Notes under the pieces: generated by a model
The model's database searches: none
What the model saw: the letters and a program-made list of their open reading frames with translations, nothing else
Told to the model about the DNA's origin: nothing
DNA from: Deltaproteobacteria bacterium
GTDB lineage: Bacteria; Desulfobacterota; Syntrophobacteria; Syntrophobacterales; Syntrophobacteraceae
Direction: 5' to 3'
Length of the DNA stretch: 64,000 bases
Assembly (NCBI GenBank): GCA_021780695.1
Contig: JAJXYD010000001.1
Coordinates: 1 to 64,000 of the forward strand
Translations under genes and position numbers: made by a program
In this document: piece after piece, positions 19,690 to 28,208 of the stretch
How positions within the stretch are numbered: the stretch's first letter is position 1
How the letters are laid out: each line of letters starts with the position of its first letter

Positions 19690-21397
19690 GGAGCACCTCC
19701 CCTCTGGCCTCGGAGGTTTGAGGCGAGTCCCAATCGGGTCCGCCCACAGGCTGAAATGTTGCCCTCGGGTGCGCCCGCGCCAGGCGATTGTCGCCGGTAA
19801 ATTTAAAGACCGCCGAGCATTCCGGGCAGATCAGGTCTTCACTTAGCCGGCATCCGCATTCGCACATCCATCCGACCCTTCGAGCCGGATTGCCCATTAC
19901 AAGCGCATGGTCCGAAACGTCTTTGGTTACAACCGCTCCCGCGCCTATAAAGGCATAGCGACCGATTACAACCCCGCAGACAATGGTGCAATTGGCCCCC
20001 AAAGTCGCGCCCTGTTTTACTAAAGTTGTGCGTATTTGTCCCATCCGCCTTATGTGGGCTCTGGGATTGTATACATTGGTAAAAACCATTGAAGGGCCGC
20101 AGAAAACACCCTCTTCGAGGCTAACCCCCTTGTAGATGCTTACGTTGTTCTGGATCTTGCATTTATTGCCTATTATTACATCGGGGCCTATAGCAACATT
20201 TTGACCTATTGTGCAATTTTCTCCAATCCTTGTTCCAGACATTATGTGGGAAAAGTGCCATATTTTAGAGCCTGTTCCAATTATAACATTTTCATCAATA
20301 CTTGACGTAGGATGAATAAAATAAGTTATGTTTTTTAAGTTTTTATAAAATAGATTTTTATTTCCATTTGATCTAATATTTAAACCATTTTTTTTGTTTG
20401 TATTATTTATTTTTATTCTGTTTTTATCTAAAGATGTTTGAGCTTCATTTAAAACTCTAAGTACTCTAATTCCTTCTATTCCATTAGTAATAGGAATTTT
20501 TCTATTTGATATACACGACAGAAAGTGCTCACATTCAGCCTCTAGAGGTTCTTTTTGAGTTATATCTATACGCTCAGGATCTGCCTTTGTTGGTATTGGT
20601 AAATTATCGCGCCACTGTATTGTATGAGGATAGAGCAGCAGTTTGTCCGGCCATGGTTTGGTATCTTCGAATACCGCCATTTTGCGCTCTCCAACCACGA
20701 TCAGCTTCTGCTCCTTTATCGGATGGAGCCACGATACAAAAATATGAGCCTTTAGCCCCGAGGGAAATTCCAGGTGCGTTGTAGTGACATCGGCTATCTT
20801 TTCATGCAGGTAGTAGCCCCCGATTGAGATCACTCGTTCGGGTTCTTCTGCGGCCAGGGAAAGTATCATCGAAATGTCGTGGGGAGCAAAGGACCACAGG
20901 GAATTTTCTTCCCGCCGGATTTTCCCAAGGTTCAACCGGTTGGAATAGATATAGTTGATGCGGCCAAGCTCGCCGTTTTGGGCCAATTGCTTGAGTCTTA
21001 CAAAAGCTGGGTGATATTGGAGAAGGTGTCCGACCATAAGGACCAGATCACGCTTTGCGGCCAGTTCAATAAGTTCCGCGGCCTCATTTTCGTCCAATGC
21101 AAACGGCTTCTCTATATAGACATGCTTGTTTGCCAGCAGAACCTTTCGGGCGAGTTCATAGTGGGTCTCCGCAGGAGTGGAAATGCAGACCCCGTCAATT
21201 TCCCCTCTATCTAAAATGTCTCTAAGCTCTGTAGAGGCCTCAACGGTCGGATATTTTTCCGCCAGCTCCAGGAGCGTGCTTTGGCAGGAGTCGCAAATAA
21301 ATTTCAATGCCCCCAGTTGCGAAAAGCTTCGCACAAGATTTTTGCCCCAGTAACCCGTACCCACCACGGCTATGGAACAGGTTGGCTTCTCTAGCAT
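19667..21397 (-). CDS. WbpB-WbpD-type fusion: Gfo/Idh/MocA oxidoreductase plus left-handed beta-helix N-acetyltransferase
   Basis: 576 residues. Residues 1-315 are a Gfo/Idh/MocA enzyme ([34 protein letters not shown]) matching UDP-GlcNAcA 3-dehydrogenases. Residues about 355-530 are hexapeptide repeats ([35 protein letters not shown]) of the WbpD acetyltransferase type. A four-cysteine knuckle (CECGCR then CPEC) follows. In Pseudomonas these activities are separate proteins acting around the WbpE aminotransferase. The linker (residues about 315-355) is Asn/Lys-rich and much more AT-rich than the rest. The next gene upstream is a WbpE-like aminotransferase, so the set is functionally consistent. 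Confidence 0.9.
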   Translation of the reverse strand: MLEKPTCSIAVVGTGYWGKNLVRSFSQLGALKFICDSCQSTLLELAEKYPTVEASTELRDILDRGEIDGVCISTPAETHYELARKVLLANKHVYIEKPFALDENEAAELIELAAKRDLVLMVGHLLQYHPAFVRLKQLAQNGELGRINYIYSNRLNLGKIRREENSLWSFAPHDISMILSLAAEEPERVISIGGYYLHEKIADVTTTHLEFPSGLKAHIFVSWLHPIKEQKLIVVGERKMAVFEDTKPWPDKLLLYPHTIQWRDNLPIPTKADPERIDITQKEPLEAECEHFLSCISNRKIPITNGIEGIRVLRVLNEAQTSLDKNRIKINNTNKKNGLNIRSNGNKNLFYKNLKNITYFIHPTSSIDENVIIGTGSKIWHFSHIMSGTRIGENCTIGQNVAIGPDVIIGNKCKIQNNVSIYKGVSLEEGVFCGPSMVFTNVYNPRAHIRRMGQIRTTLVKQGATLGANCTIVCGVVIGRYAFIGAGAVVTKDVSDHALVMGNPARRVGWMCECGCRLSEDLICPECSAVFKFTGDNRLARAHPRATFQPVGGPDWDSPQTSEARGEVLREDTNGL

Positions 21398-21462
21398 GTG
21401 GCTCTTTTCCTTTCGGCCGCAGATGATGAGGCGCTTTAATCGACCAGCCGCCCCCCTAGAAC

Positions 21463-21649
21463 CGATACTGTTTGTCCCAGGCGAAGCCGCGAAAATTGAA
21501 CCCGGAAAAAGCGCGATTTCGCACTGGTCTTAGAGGGCTAATTAAAGCCCGGATCGCTCAGGTCAATCCGGACACGTTTCCTATTGTGTTTCTTTGATCT
21601 CTTTTTTTGCACCTTTGCGGCTTCGCGTGAGCCTAAATCAACAATATTG
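21463..21649 (-). mobile_element. MITE-like element, copy 3 (reverse orientation, degenerate)
   Basis: About 187 bases, inverted relative to the other copies. The left end is CGATACTGTTTGTCCCAG, which lacks about 12 bases present in the other ends; the right end AATCAACAATATTG matches well. The flanks (CCCCCTAGAAC and CCCCTTAAATC) are only loosely similar, so any target duplication has decayed. The internal hairpin carries a change that keeps a G-U pair. It ends four bases from the stop codon of the minus-strand WbpE-like gene. It looks like the oldest of the four copies. Confidence 0.75.
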
Positions 21650-21653
21650 CCCC

Positions 21654-22808
21654 TTAAATCCGGCTTAGAAGTTGCGCGATCCGTTCCTGATCCTGGGGGC
21701 GCAAGTACGGGTGCATTGGAAGGCTAAAAATCCTGGAGGAAATATCTTCACTGACCGGGAAGTCTCCGGGCTTGTAGCCCAGAGGTGCGAATGCCTGCTG
21801 CAGATGCAGGGGTTTTGGGTAATAGATGGCCGTTGGGATACCCTCGGCCCCCAGAGTTTCCAAAACGCGCAAACGGTTCTTTGCCTCTTTTACCAGAATA
21901 CAATACTGGGCCCAGATGCTGCGGCAGTGCGGCGGAACTGTTTGAACTTCTATCGTGGGGTTATCGCCCAAAAGTTCCCCGTACCTTCGGGCCGCTTTCT
22001 CTCGAAGCTCTATTTCTTCGGAGAAAATTTCGAATTTGGCCAAAAGGATCGCTGCCTGCAAGGTATCCAGCCGGCTGTTAATCCCTATCCTTATATTTTC
22101 ATATTTGTGCCTTCCCTGGCCATGGACCCGCAGGCAGCGCAGGATCGAGGCCAGGGCCTCCTCATCGGTAAAGCACATCCCCCCATCGCCATAGCAGCCC
22201 AGAGGCTTTGCGGGAAAAAATGACGTACAGCCTATCTGGCCAAAAGAACAGGCTCTTTTGCCCCTGTATTGCGCTCCGAAAGCCTGTGCCCCATCTTCGA
22301 CTACAGACACAGAGTAACGCTTGGCTATGGCCTCGACCGACTCATAATCGGCGGGAAGGCCGAAAAGGTCTACCGTAATGACGCACTTGGGGATAAGAGG
22401 GGCTTTGAAACGGTAACGATACATGCAGGAATTGCGTGAGGGCAGGGCGATAATGGCTTTTTCGAGTTCACGCGGGTCCATACTGAAAGTTTTGGGATCG
22501 ATGTCTACGAATATGGGAGTCGCCCCAAGCAAGCTGATAACCTCGGCGGTGGCCACGAAAGTAAAGGGTGTGGTAAAAACCGCATGGCCCGGACCCACAC
22601 CCAGGGCCATAAGGGAAAGAAGAAGGGCATCGGCCCCCGAGGCGCAGCTGATTGCATGTGCTGAGCCCACAAAGTCGCCAAGTTTTTCTTCCAGTTCATT
22701 TATTTCAGGCCCCATGATGTAATGACCGTGATCGAGGACCCGGTTAATATTCCTGTCGAGAGTGTTTCTGATCTTTTCCTGCTGAACCCGTAGATCGATT
22801 AATTCCAT
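21654..22808 (-). CDS. WbpE-like DegT aminotransferase
   Basis: About 384 residues. Start MELIDLRVQQEKI, then SCASGADALLLSLMALGVGPG, EDGAQAFGA, SFFPAKPLGCYGDGG with the PLP lysine, and GINSRLDTLQAA. This subgroup aminates C3 of UDP-3-keto-GlcNAcA in diacetamido-sugar synthesis. The gene precedes the WbpB-WbpD fusion on the same strand, separated by MITE copy 3. The start at 22808 has GAGG nine bases upstream; a TTG 15 bases earlier is possible. Compared with the DegT protein at 11865 it is longer and clearly a different subgroup. Confidence 0.9.
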   Translation of the reverse strand: MELIDLRVQQEKIRNTLDRNINRVLDHGHYIMGPEINELEEKLGDFVGSAHAISCASGADALLLSLMALGVGPGHAVFTTPFTFVATAEVISLLGATPIFVDIDPKTFSMDPRELEKAIIALPSRNSCMYRYRFKAPLIPKCVITVDLFGLPADYESVEAIAKRYSVSVVEDGAQAFGAQYRGKRACSFGQIGCTSFFPAKPLGCYGDGGMCFTDEEALASILRCLRVHGQGRHKYENIRIGINSRLDTLQAAILLAKFEIFSEEIELREKAARRYGELLGDNPTIEVQTVPPHCRSIWAQYCILVKEAKNRLRVLETLGAEGIPTAIYYPKPLHLQQAFAPLGYKPGDFPVSEDISSRIFSLPMHPYLRPQDQERIAQLLSRI

Positions 22809-22865
22809 CTTTGTCGCCCTCAATTTATGACAAGGCTTAAAACCGAAACTGAAAGCCCTGAGTCC

Positions 22866-23996
22866 TTACCGGCGATTCCTTAGCAGTTCCTCGTAGACCC
22901 GGGAAGTTGACTCACTCATTTTCTCAATGGAAAACCGGCTTTTGACGGTCATGCGGGCCCGCCTTCCAAGGCTATGACAGAGCTCCGGATTTAAAGCCGC
23001 AAACTCGATAGCGTTAATAAACCCCTCCAGGTCATTTTTCCCAATCAGCAACCCGTCTACGCCATCTGTCAACAGTTCCGGAATGCCCCCGACATTTGTG
23101 GCTATTATCGGTAGACCCGCGGACATAGCCTCCATTATCGCGTTTGGTAATCCCTCGGATAAGGAAGTCATCGCGAAGACATCCAGTGTCCTCAGTACGC
23201 GCGGGATATCGCTTCGCTTTCCGGTGAGAGTGACCACGCCGCCGAGGTCGCATCTTTTTATCCACTCTTCCATTTGCCCCCTTAGTTCGCCTTCTCCGAC
23301 GATGACAAAGTGAAGCCTTGGAAGGTGATCTTTTAATCGCTCCGCGGCGCGTAGAAACATTTGGTGATTTTTGGGCGGCCTTAAATTCCCGACTGTCCCC
23401 ACAACAAAACGGTTGGCGGGAATCAGCAGTTCCCGTTGGATTTCATCTCTTTTTGTCCTCACCTCCCATGCGGATGAAATCCCATTGTGGATAACCCTTA
23501 CCTTTTTCTGCCCAATCCCCCTGGAGATGATTGTGCGCTTGGCCGCCAGGGAGTTGGCGATCACTGCATCACTTGCCCAGCGGGCCGCCTGCTCGGAGAG
23601 CCTTTCAGCCAGATCGGGCTTTTGCGGAAAGTTTCTAATCGAGGCTATCGTTGCAGCTCTGACCCCGGAGAGGACCTTTCCCAGACAGCCCCAAAAATTT
23701 GCCGAAGGTAGCCACGTCTGGATTATGTCAGGCGATATCTGTCGCACAAGGATAGTGAGTTTGAAAAGAAATCGGAGGCGTCCGGCAAGTCCTGCCTCCT
23801 TGTCGATTATCCTTACCTGGACACCCGCTCTTAGAAGACGATCGAGATGATCCAGGCTCTCGGGCCGATAGAAAATGACAAAAAACTCATAGCGACCCGC
23901 AAGGGATTCGAGAAGAAGGCACAACTGATTTTCGGCTCCTCCCTTTCCGAGTTGACCGATGATGTGAAGAATTCGAAATTTTTTCTTACCTGACAT
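22866..23996 (-). CDS. GT4 glycosyltransferase
   Basis: 376 residues, GT-B fold: ILHIIGQLGKGGAENQL at the acceptor side, VIHNGIS, VVGTVGNLRPPKNHQMFLRAA at the start of the donor domain, and SLSEGLPNAIMEAMSAGLPIIAT with an intact E-x7-E. The GGAEN motif is shared by capsule and O-antigen transferases. It is co-directional with the genes on both sides with short gaps. Substrates are not determined. Confidence 0.88.
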   Translation of the reverse strand: MSGKKKFRILHIIGQLGKGGAENQLCLLLESLAGRYEFFVIFYRPESLDHLDRLLRAGVQVRIIDKEAGLAGRLRFLFKLTILVRQISPDIIQTWLPSANFWGCLGKVLSGVRAATIASIRNFPQKPDLAERLSEQAARWASDAVIANSLAAKRTIISRGIGQKKVRVIHNGISSAWEVRTKRDEIQRELLIPANRFVVGTVGNLRPPKNHQMFLRAAERLKDHLPRLHFVIVGEGELRGQMEEWIKRCDLGGVVTLTGKRSDIPRVLRTLDVFAMTSLSEGLPNAIMEAMSAGLPIIATNVGGIPELLTDGVDGLLIGKNDLEGFINAIEFAALNPELCHSLGRRARMTVKSRFSIEKMSESTSRVYEELLRNRR

Positions 23997-24023
23997 GTTT
24001 GTCTAAGACAGTGGAATTTTGTT

Positions 24024-24917
24024 TTAAAACTTCCTTGCAAGACCTATGCGGTAGCCGTCTACCAACGCCAGCCAACCCCCATCGGAGTCTCTAACAAGAT
24101 CGATATGGTGCATTCCTGCTCGATTCCACCGGCAGGCGCCGGGTTTTAGGATCGGGCCCTCACCGAGCTGCTCCTCTTCGTAAGCCTCATTTGTCAGGGT
24201 GCGAACCCTAAAGGCCCTTAGCTGCCGCCCATAGCGCGTTGCGCAATCCTGGGTGAAGCGGATAATGGAGCCATCCTCGCTTAGAATCACTCTGCCTCCA
24301 GGTCGCGCAATCTTTCTGTTTCCTTGTATTACCGGACTCTTGGGGTGCTCTTTCCAGGGACCGTGCAAATGAGACGAATAAAAAAGCAGTAGAGTGTCCT
24401 GATGTAGGCAGGTATAGAGCCACCATTGATTATTAAAATAGAATAAGCTTGTGTCGCAATAGTGATGACCTTTCAAAATCTCAGTTTCAAAATACCACTC
24501 ATACGGAAAGTTGAAAGCTTTGTATAATCTAATTGAATTTGCCTGTCCTGACTCAGGGACCATATAATATTTATTTTTATTTTTAAAAACATAAGGGTAT
24601 GATAGGTGAAATGGCTCGGATAATATTATCTTACAATAACGAAATTTATGATTAGCATTACTGCATGCTAATCCTATTTCACCTTTTCCACTTTTACGAT
24701 TTATTATTTCGAAAAATAAATAAGTAATGTCATTTTGAATTATAATAAAAGGATCGGCTACACCTAGTACATCATTTTCTTTTATTGATTTACATGATAA
24801 AATTGGTCGTGTTATTCCATTATGAGGCTCTAATGAATTTATTGTTTTTCCGGAGTATAGTGCTATTGACCATATATTTTTTAATGTTAAAAAACGTTTT
24901 GCAAATGATTTTATCAT
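24024..24917 (-). CDS. Glucosamine-IPC-transferase-1-like (GH43-like beta-propeller) protein
   Basis: 297 residues. Repeating strands with GVADPFIIIQNDITYLFFE, YPYVFKNKNKYYMVPE, DTSLFYFNNQWWLYT and a late DLVRDSDGGWLALVDGY suggest a five-bladed propeller of the kind found in the N-terminal part of glucosamine inositolphosphorylceramide transferase relatives. Bacterial members occur in polysaccharide clusters, some fused to formyltransferases. Enzymatic role is not established. The first two thirds of the gene is distinctly AT-rich. It lies between a GT4 gene and the Wzy-like gene. Confidence 0.7.
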   Translation of the reverse strand: MIKSFAKRFLTLKNIWSIALYSGKTINSLEPHNGITRPILSCKSIKENDVLGVADPFIIIQNDITYLFFEIINRKSGKGEIGLACSNANHKFRYCKIILSEPFHLSYPYVFKNKNKYYMVPESGQANSIRLYKAFNFPYEWYFETEILKGHHYCDTSLFYFNNQWWLYTCLHQDTLLLFYSSHLHGPWKEHPKSPVIQGNRKIARPGGRVILSEDGSIIRFTQDCATRYGRQLRAFRVRTLTNEAYEEEQLGEGPILKPGACRWNRAGMHHIDLVRDSDGGWLALVDGYRIGLARKF

Positions 24918-24944
24918 TATAAATATATCAATTTAATTGTTGAT

Positions 24945-26111
24945 TTAACACGATGTGGAAATAATTTTAGACATATAAAGTGCACAAAAAGAATACAGCA
25001 TGATCATGTTGGAAATGCATGAAATACAAAACAAGAAAAATATAAGCACTAACAGCTCACCCAAAATCTTCCTCTCTTTTGAAAAATAAAGAATGAGCGC
25101 CCTTTGCAAGGTGATAATCCAAAGCAGAGCCATCAGCAGCGCGGGCGCCAGGCCATAATGGACTCCGATTGCAAGGAAAAAATTATGCGGACTGTTCCTG
25201 CGTACGGTATTGGACTCCACATCGTTTATCCCGGTGCCGATCAGGGGATTTTCTTCAACAACCCGAAGACCGAGCTGGAGCAGTCCGCCTCTTGGGCCTT
25301 CGCGTTGAAATCGTTTTTCATACATGCTGATGTCGGAATTGATAAAGTACGAGAATGTAATGTAACTAACTGTAAACAAGCAGAATATAATAAGAAATGT
25401 CTCAACTGCCCGGATTTTTTTTGTGGCCAGTAGAAGATAAAGAAAAAGTGATACTGTCGTAATTATTAGTCCTCCTCGTGATACTGTACCCAAAAGGACA
25501 ATGGCGCACGAAACGGCAGTCAGGCCGTAAAATACCTTCATCGCAAAGTGCGAGTAACTAAAAGCGCATATCGAAAAGAGTATTGCAAAGCCGCATGAGT
25601 CAGCCAGGTCGTTTGAATTTGTAAGGTTGCTAAGTCCATAAGATGAATCTATAAACAACCTTCCGTTGGCAGGATCCTTTCCTACAAACAGTAAGTCAAT
25701 TAAAATAAATATAATAATCAAGAGACTGCATCGTGGTAAAAAACGAGGGTCACGATGCAAAATTGAAAATGAGGCAAACAGTACTGCCCAATAAAAGTAT
25801 AGTTTTATTGTTTCAATATCGGGATAGTAAAAAACGAGGTCAATTATAGCCATTACTAAAACAATTGAAAACGGAATAGAGGCAAATCGCAATCGATACG
25901 GTGATACAAAAATTGATACAATAAAACCAATTATAAGAAGTAATGGACCAAGGAGAGGAACATAGCTTATAAAGCTTCCAAAAGAAGACCAGAATAAAGA
26001 AATGAAAATAATGGTCTGAGATATATTATAGGCCAATGTATTATCATGATGGTGCGAGTGATCGTTATCATAGATGAAGTTTGGCCATAATGTTAAAGGT
26101 ATTGTAGGCAT
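24945..26111 (-). CDS. Wzy-like O-antigen polymerase/ligase
   Basis: About 388 residues with ten or more membrane segments, a VSRGGLI motif, and a large periplasmic loop (ERFQREGPRGGLLQLG, ENPLIGTGINDVESN, SPHNFFL) as in the Wzy_C/O-antigen ligase family. It would join lipid-linked repeats in the periplasm. ATG at 26111 is chosen; a TTG at 26171 is possible and neither has a strong ribosome binding site. The gene is AT-rich relative to its flanks, as is common for wzy genes. It is the only polymerase candidate in the cluster. Confidence 0.82.
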   Translation of the reverse strand: MPTIPLTLWPNFIYDNDHSHHHDNTLAYNISQTIIFISLFWSSFGSFISYVPLLGPLLLIIGFIVSIFVSPYRLRFASIPFSIVLVMAIIDLVFYYPDIETIKLYFYWAVLFASFSILHRDPRFLPRCSLLIIIFILIDLLFVGKDPANGRLFIDSSYGLSNLTNSNDLADSCGFAILFSICAFSYSHFAMKVFYGLTAVSCAIVLLGTVSRGGLIITTVSLFLYLLLATKKIRAVETFLIIFCLFTVSYITFSYFINSDISMYEKRFQREGPRGGLLQLGLRVVEENPLIGTGINDVESNTVRRNSPHNFFLAIGVHYGLAPALLMALLWIITLQRALILYFSKERKILGELLVLIFFLFCISCISNMIMLYSFCALYMSKIISTSC

Positions 26112-26176
26112 AGTGATGTATGTTCTTGAAGGAAGGATGTAAGAAGTCGATATATTGTATGATATATACAAAACTA

Positions 26177-27022
26177 TTAATATTTAGTTAATAGAATTCC
26201 CAAATGCAGATGCTTTCGATCGTGAAATGAATATATATTGGATCTTGACTGATAGGATATTCTGGTAAGTAAAGTTGTAATATCATGTTCTGTCATGTAT
26301 ATATTTGAGTAATCATGAAGAGATACTATACGCCTAAGAATATTTGACGAAAATAAACGGGAAAAACTGGATGTTGCTATTGAAAAATTCTCAAAAAAGT
26401 CTCGTATTAAAAGCTTTAGGAAGCGATTTCGCATTGAAATATAAGGATATGAATTAAGTTTATAGTAATATCTATCTACAATAGTTAAGAAAGCAATGCC
26501 TCCTTTAGATAGCCACATAAGAATAGACTTAAGCATGTAATCGTCCAGTTTCACATATTCACCTAGTACGCCAGTGCTGTATATAAAGTCAAACCCTTCC
26601 GGGGCAAACGAAATACTGCGTATATCTGCCTCAATGAGCGCATATGGGAAACATTGGCCATTGGATTTCTGGTCCGCGCGCCTTAGCCTGTCCTTTGCAA
26701 TTGCCAGCATGGGGCGCGATGCGTCTACCCCTACCAGAAACCTTATATTTTCCAGACAGTGGAACCACCGTCCTGTGCCGCATCCAAGATCCAAAACCCT
26801 TGCTCCGCCGGCTTTGTGTCGGCATCCGCTCCTAATGGCATCCGCATACACATCATAGCCTGGATCCGTTGGCGCGAGGTCTTCATAGGAGGTGGCGCCA
26901 TAGGTGTCATAGATGATCTTGGCGCGTTCAAAGTCGTCCATGTCGAAATCTCTTTTTTGCCCTGGTGCTTTTATGTGGAGGTTCCAACCGTGGCAGCGCC
27001 AAAATCGGGGCACAAAACTCAC
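26177..27022 (-). CDS. Class I SAM-dependent methyltransferase
   Basis: 281 residues. The SAM motif RVLDLGCGTGRWFHCL lies near residue 75, followed by VGVDASRPMLAIAKDR and FDFIYSTGVLGEYV. The C-terminal half is AT-rich and of unknown specificity. A GTG start at 27022 overlaps the stop of the upstream GT4 gene by four bases (GTGA); ATG at 26941 is an alternative that removes a non-conserved tail. It probably methylates a sugar or a lipid-linked intermediate. Confidence 0.82.
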   Translation of the reverse strand: MSFVPRFWRCHGWNLHIKAPGQKRDFDMDDFERAKIIYDTYGATSYEDLAPTDPGYDVYADAIRSGCRHKAGGARVLDLGCGTGRWFHCLENIRFLVGVDASRPMLAIAKDRLRRADQKSNGQCFPYALIEADIRSISFAPEGFDFIYSTGVLGEYVKLDDYMLKSILMWLSKGGIAFLTIVDRYYYKLNSYPYISMRNRFLKLLIRDFFENFSIATSSFSRLFSSNILRRIVSLHDYSNIYMTEHDITTLLTRISYQSRSNIYSFHDRKHLHLGILLTKY

Positions 27023-28179
27023 AGGGCCACTGCGGGCGCCAATTGTTTGAATATGTCGATATATTGCTCGCAGATGGCGCTCCAGGAATAGCGGCTGCTG
27101 TAATCATGGGCCTGCCTGCCCATTCTTAGGCGCAGGGCCTTGTTGGAAGCCAAAAGTTCCAACGCCTGGGCCATGGAAGCCGCATCCGCTGCCTTTGCGG
27201 TGACAACGCCGGGATGTCCCGTTAGGTCCTCGTTTCCGGAACAATCGCTTACTACGCAAGGCAAGCCGCAACTGAGCGCCTGTATTATTACTTGAGCAAA
27301 ACCCTCCGAAAGTGAGGAAAGGAAAAAAAGGTCGGCCGAGTGGAGTAGGCTTGGGATATCTGACATCGGCACACTTTCGAGCAGATGGACCCGCTCTTTT
27401 ATAGCGAGCTCATCAACCAGTTTTTGAAGTCCGCTTGTTCCCGTGCCCGCTATAACGTAATGGAGATTGGGAATCCGTCTGGCCGCAAGGGCGAATGCGC
27501 GAAGTCCGGTGGGATAATCTTTGACCGGGTGGAGTCGCCCGACTGAAACTACAATGATTTTTTTCTCTCCAATGCCCAGTCGTTTTTGGAGCCAACAATT
27601 TGTTGCTGTCTGGAAATTTTCCCAGTCCACCCCGCTTGGTATGTCGACAATGCGAGCGGTTGTCCCAAGGGCTTCCAATTCCCGTCGAATTGCGGAGCTG
27701 ATGCTTGCGACGACGTCAATTTTACTCAGATTCTCTTTTACCATGGCTTCATAGTAGGGGATAAGTCTAATGCCGTATTTGATCGTTGGGATTGTCATGA
27801 TGTCGTCGCCACAGGTGGTTGCCGCCACCGGAATTCCAGTGTGGGCTTTTACCCTGGCACCTATTTGGGTTGGAACCCCCACATTGTGGCAGTGAAGCAA
27901 ATCGAAAGGCTTTTGTAAGTGCTGTTTTAAAACCTGCCTGGTGAAGTTCCAGCACAGCAGGCCCGATCGTTGTGCCCCCCTGATCGGTTTTGGGCCGACC
28001 TTTACCAGGGTGTAGTCGGGTATTACCGGAAGCGGTCCGTCCTGGCTTTTGGGCAGCTTTTGGCAAAACACCACCACTTCGTGTCCCCTTTTGAAATACT
28101 CGGTTGCCAGGTAATGGACCATCCACTGCACACCGCCTAAGACGGGCAGAAAAGTCCCTGTGATAAGGCCAATCCGCAT
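27019..28179 (-). CDS. GT4 glycosyltransferase
   Basis: 386 residues. RIGLITGTFLPVLGGVQWMV and FDLLHCHNVGVPTQIGA in the acceptor half; DIPSGVDWENF, VSVGRLHPVKDYPTGLRAFA and SLSEGFAQVIIQALSCGLPCVVSD in the donor half. The second acidic residue of the usual E-x7-E pair is glutamine here, which occurs in some active relatives but is worth noting. It is coupled to the methyltransferase by a four-base overlap. Confidence 0.88.
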   Translation of the reverse strand: MRIGLITGTFLPVLGGVQWMVHYLATEYFKRGHEVVVFCQKLPKSQDGPLPVIPDYTLVKVGPKPIRGAQRSGLLCWNFTRQVLKQHLQKPFDLLHCHNVGVPTQIGARVKAHTGIPVAATTCGDDIMTIPTIKYGIRLIPYYEAMVKENLSKIDVVASISSAIRRELEALGTTARIVDIPSGVDWENFQTATNCWLQKRLGIGEKKIIVVSVGRLHPVKDYPTGLRAFALAARRIPNLHYVIAGTGTSGLQKLVDELAIKERVHLLESVPMSDIPSLLHSADLFFLSSLSEGFAQVIIQALSCGLPCVVSDCSGNEDLTGHPGVVTAKAADAASMAQALELLASNKALRLRMGRQAHDYSSRYSWSAICEQYIDIFKQLAPAVAL

Positions 28180-28208
28180 GGGTACGACCCCTGATGATTT
28201 TTAAGGCT

